Below, piece after piece: positions 63,689-64,000 of a stretch of 64,000 nucleotides of DNA (position 1 is its first letter; every line of letters begins with the position of its first letter). Under the pieces are notes generated by a model. The model was given only the letters and a program-made list of their open reading frames with translations, was not told where the DNA came from and ran no database searches. Both the position numbers and the translations under genes were made by a program. Origin of the DNA: Bradyrhizobium sp. CB3481 (GTDB lineage Bacteria > Pseudomonadota > Alphaproteobacteria > Rhizobiales > Xanthobacteraceae); assembly GCF_029714305.1 (NCBI RefSeq), contig NZ_CP121647.1, positions 7,971,628 to 8,035,627 of the forward strand, in the 5' to 3' direction.

Positions 63689-63814
63689 ATGCTTTACGGA
63701 ATCAACGCGACTTTCGGCACACTCATTTCAACCGCGACCGTTTCAGAATCCCTGAGCAATCTTTTCAGCCGTCCTCCCACGCGAACTCCGGGCAGACCGT
63801 CGAGTCCGCACTGA
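63689..63814 (+). CDS. Candidate 41-residue small protein upstream of presumed dnaA
   Basis: ATG 63689 preceded by AGGGGGAGG at about 5 bases, a strong ribosome binding site. The peptide starts MLYGINATFGTLISTATVSE and ends RTPGRPSSPH, with a mildly hydrophobic first half and a basic Pro-rich end. No family recognised. It may be a leader peptide or small protein; no homology evidence available here. Confidence 0.4.
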   Translation: MLYGINATFGTLISTATVSESLSNLFSRPPTRTPGRPSSPH

Positions 63815-64000
63815 CCTCACGGTAGCTTCTTTCACTCCATCCGGCGCTGAACTGTGCAACGGCGATTCCGCCGAACGCCTGATCTTTGTCTGGTGGCTGA
63901 AAATGCTCCGTCTCGAGGTCTCGTCTGGCAGGAAACCTACAAGGGACCCGCCGGCCGATTTCGCAAGAAACCATTACTCATTCAGAAAAGTTCTCAGGCA

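Larger units (their letters stand above)
62714..64000 (+). other. Long low-GC intergenic region, presumed dnaA upstream / possible origin region
   Basis: About 1.3 kb without a convincing large gene. The base make-up differs from the rest (for example 27 of 60 bases are G or C in 63121-63180). It has one perfect DnaA box, an A/T-rich patch CTTAAAAAATTTT near 63121-63133, and about ten GANTC sites (the CcrM methylation target) between 62802 and 63868. dnaA itself is not in the window. Function as replication origin is only a possibility. Confidence 0.4.

Overview
The window looks like a chromosomal segment from a Bradyrhizobium-type alphaproteobacterium (Nitrobacteraceae: Bradyrhizobium, Rhodopseudomonas, Afipia). 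The signs are high-GC coding sequence, a RegS/RegR redox two-component pair, a DUF3551 protein, Bug-type binding proteins without permeases, and many interspersed palindromic repeats. The last gene is rpsT. In this group rpsT usually lies just upstream of dnaA, so the window probably stops shortly before dnaA. I saw no prophage, insertion sequence or CRISPR array.

Layout. 1-1236: an ABC-2 exporter (permease cut by the window edge). 1482-3481: regS-regR. 3590-10265: mmcB-like, a VWA protein, a trehalose-synthase-like GH13 enzyme, an RMD1 protein, a metallo-beta-lactamase-fold hydrolase and a PHB-depolymerase-type esterase. 10394-16518: an MFS exporter divergent from a luciferase-like monooxygenase, with a possible operator between them, then an SGNH hydrolase, a cytochrome P450 and a cupin. 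16719-24756: an HWE-type kinase, two GGDEF-EAL proteins and a cNMP-binding patatin. 24905-29009: an SsuD-like monooxygenase, YccF, a universal stress protein, tRNA-Arg(CCG), a HigB/HigA toxin-antitoxin pair and a FabA homologue with Tyr in place of the catalytic His. 29875-31848: a PCuAC-like protein that has lost most copper ligands, divergent from a His/Met-rich putative outer-membrane protein.

31985-44000 is a sensing and uptake region. It holds two chemoreceptors, an amino-acid operon (RpiR regulator, class III aminotransferase, AapJ-like binding protein, Asp/Glu-racemase-fold enzyme) divergent from AapQ/AapM permeases with no AapP ATPase, and a TRAP-type binding protein (DctP) whose gene runs directly into a chemoreceptor gene. 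A 9-bp inverted repeat sits in front of the RpiR-type gene. 44248-46321 is a same-strand ArsR-AHSA1-DUF899-DUF1428 group. 46445-53267 holds a DUF3551 protein, a Bug protein, a frameshifted VOC gene, an acyl-CoA ligase, an exported amidohydrolase and an HD-GYP protein. 53596-56366 is a Tat-exported molybdenum hydroxylase (IorB/IorA type). 56693-62012 holds alpha/beta and dienelactone hydrolases, a second Bug protein, a lone Wza-like lipoprotein, MsrA and a small membrane protein. The end is rpsT with a clear promoter and terminator, then about 1.3 kb of lower-GC DNA with one perfect DnaA box and a 41-codon frame with a strong ribosome binding site.

Most intergenic gaps carry long imperfect palindromes of at least eight sequence families. 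The features of most interest are the FabA His-to-Tyr change, the dctP-chemoreceptor operon, the transporter without an ATPase, the degenerate PCuAC protein with its His/Met-rich neighbour, and the small frame before the presumed dnaA.
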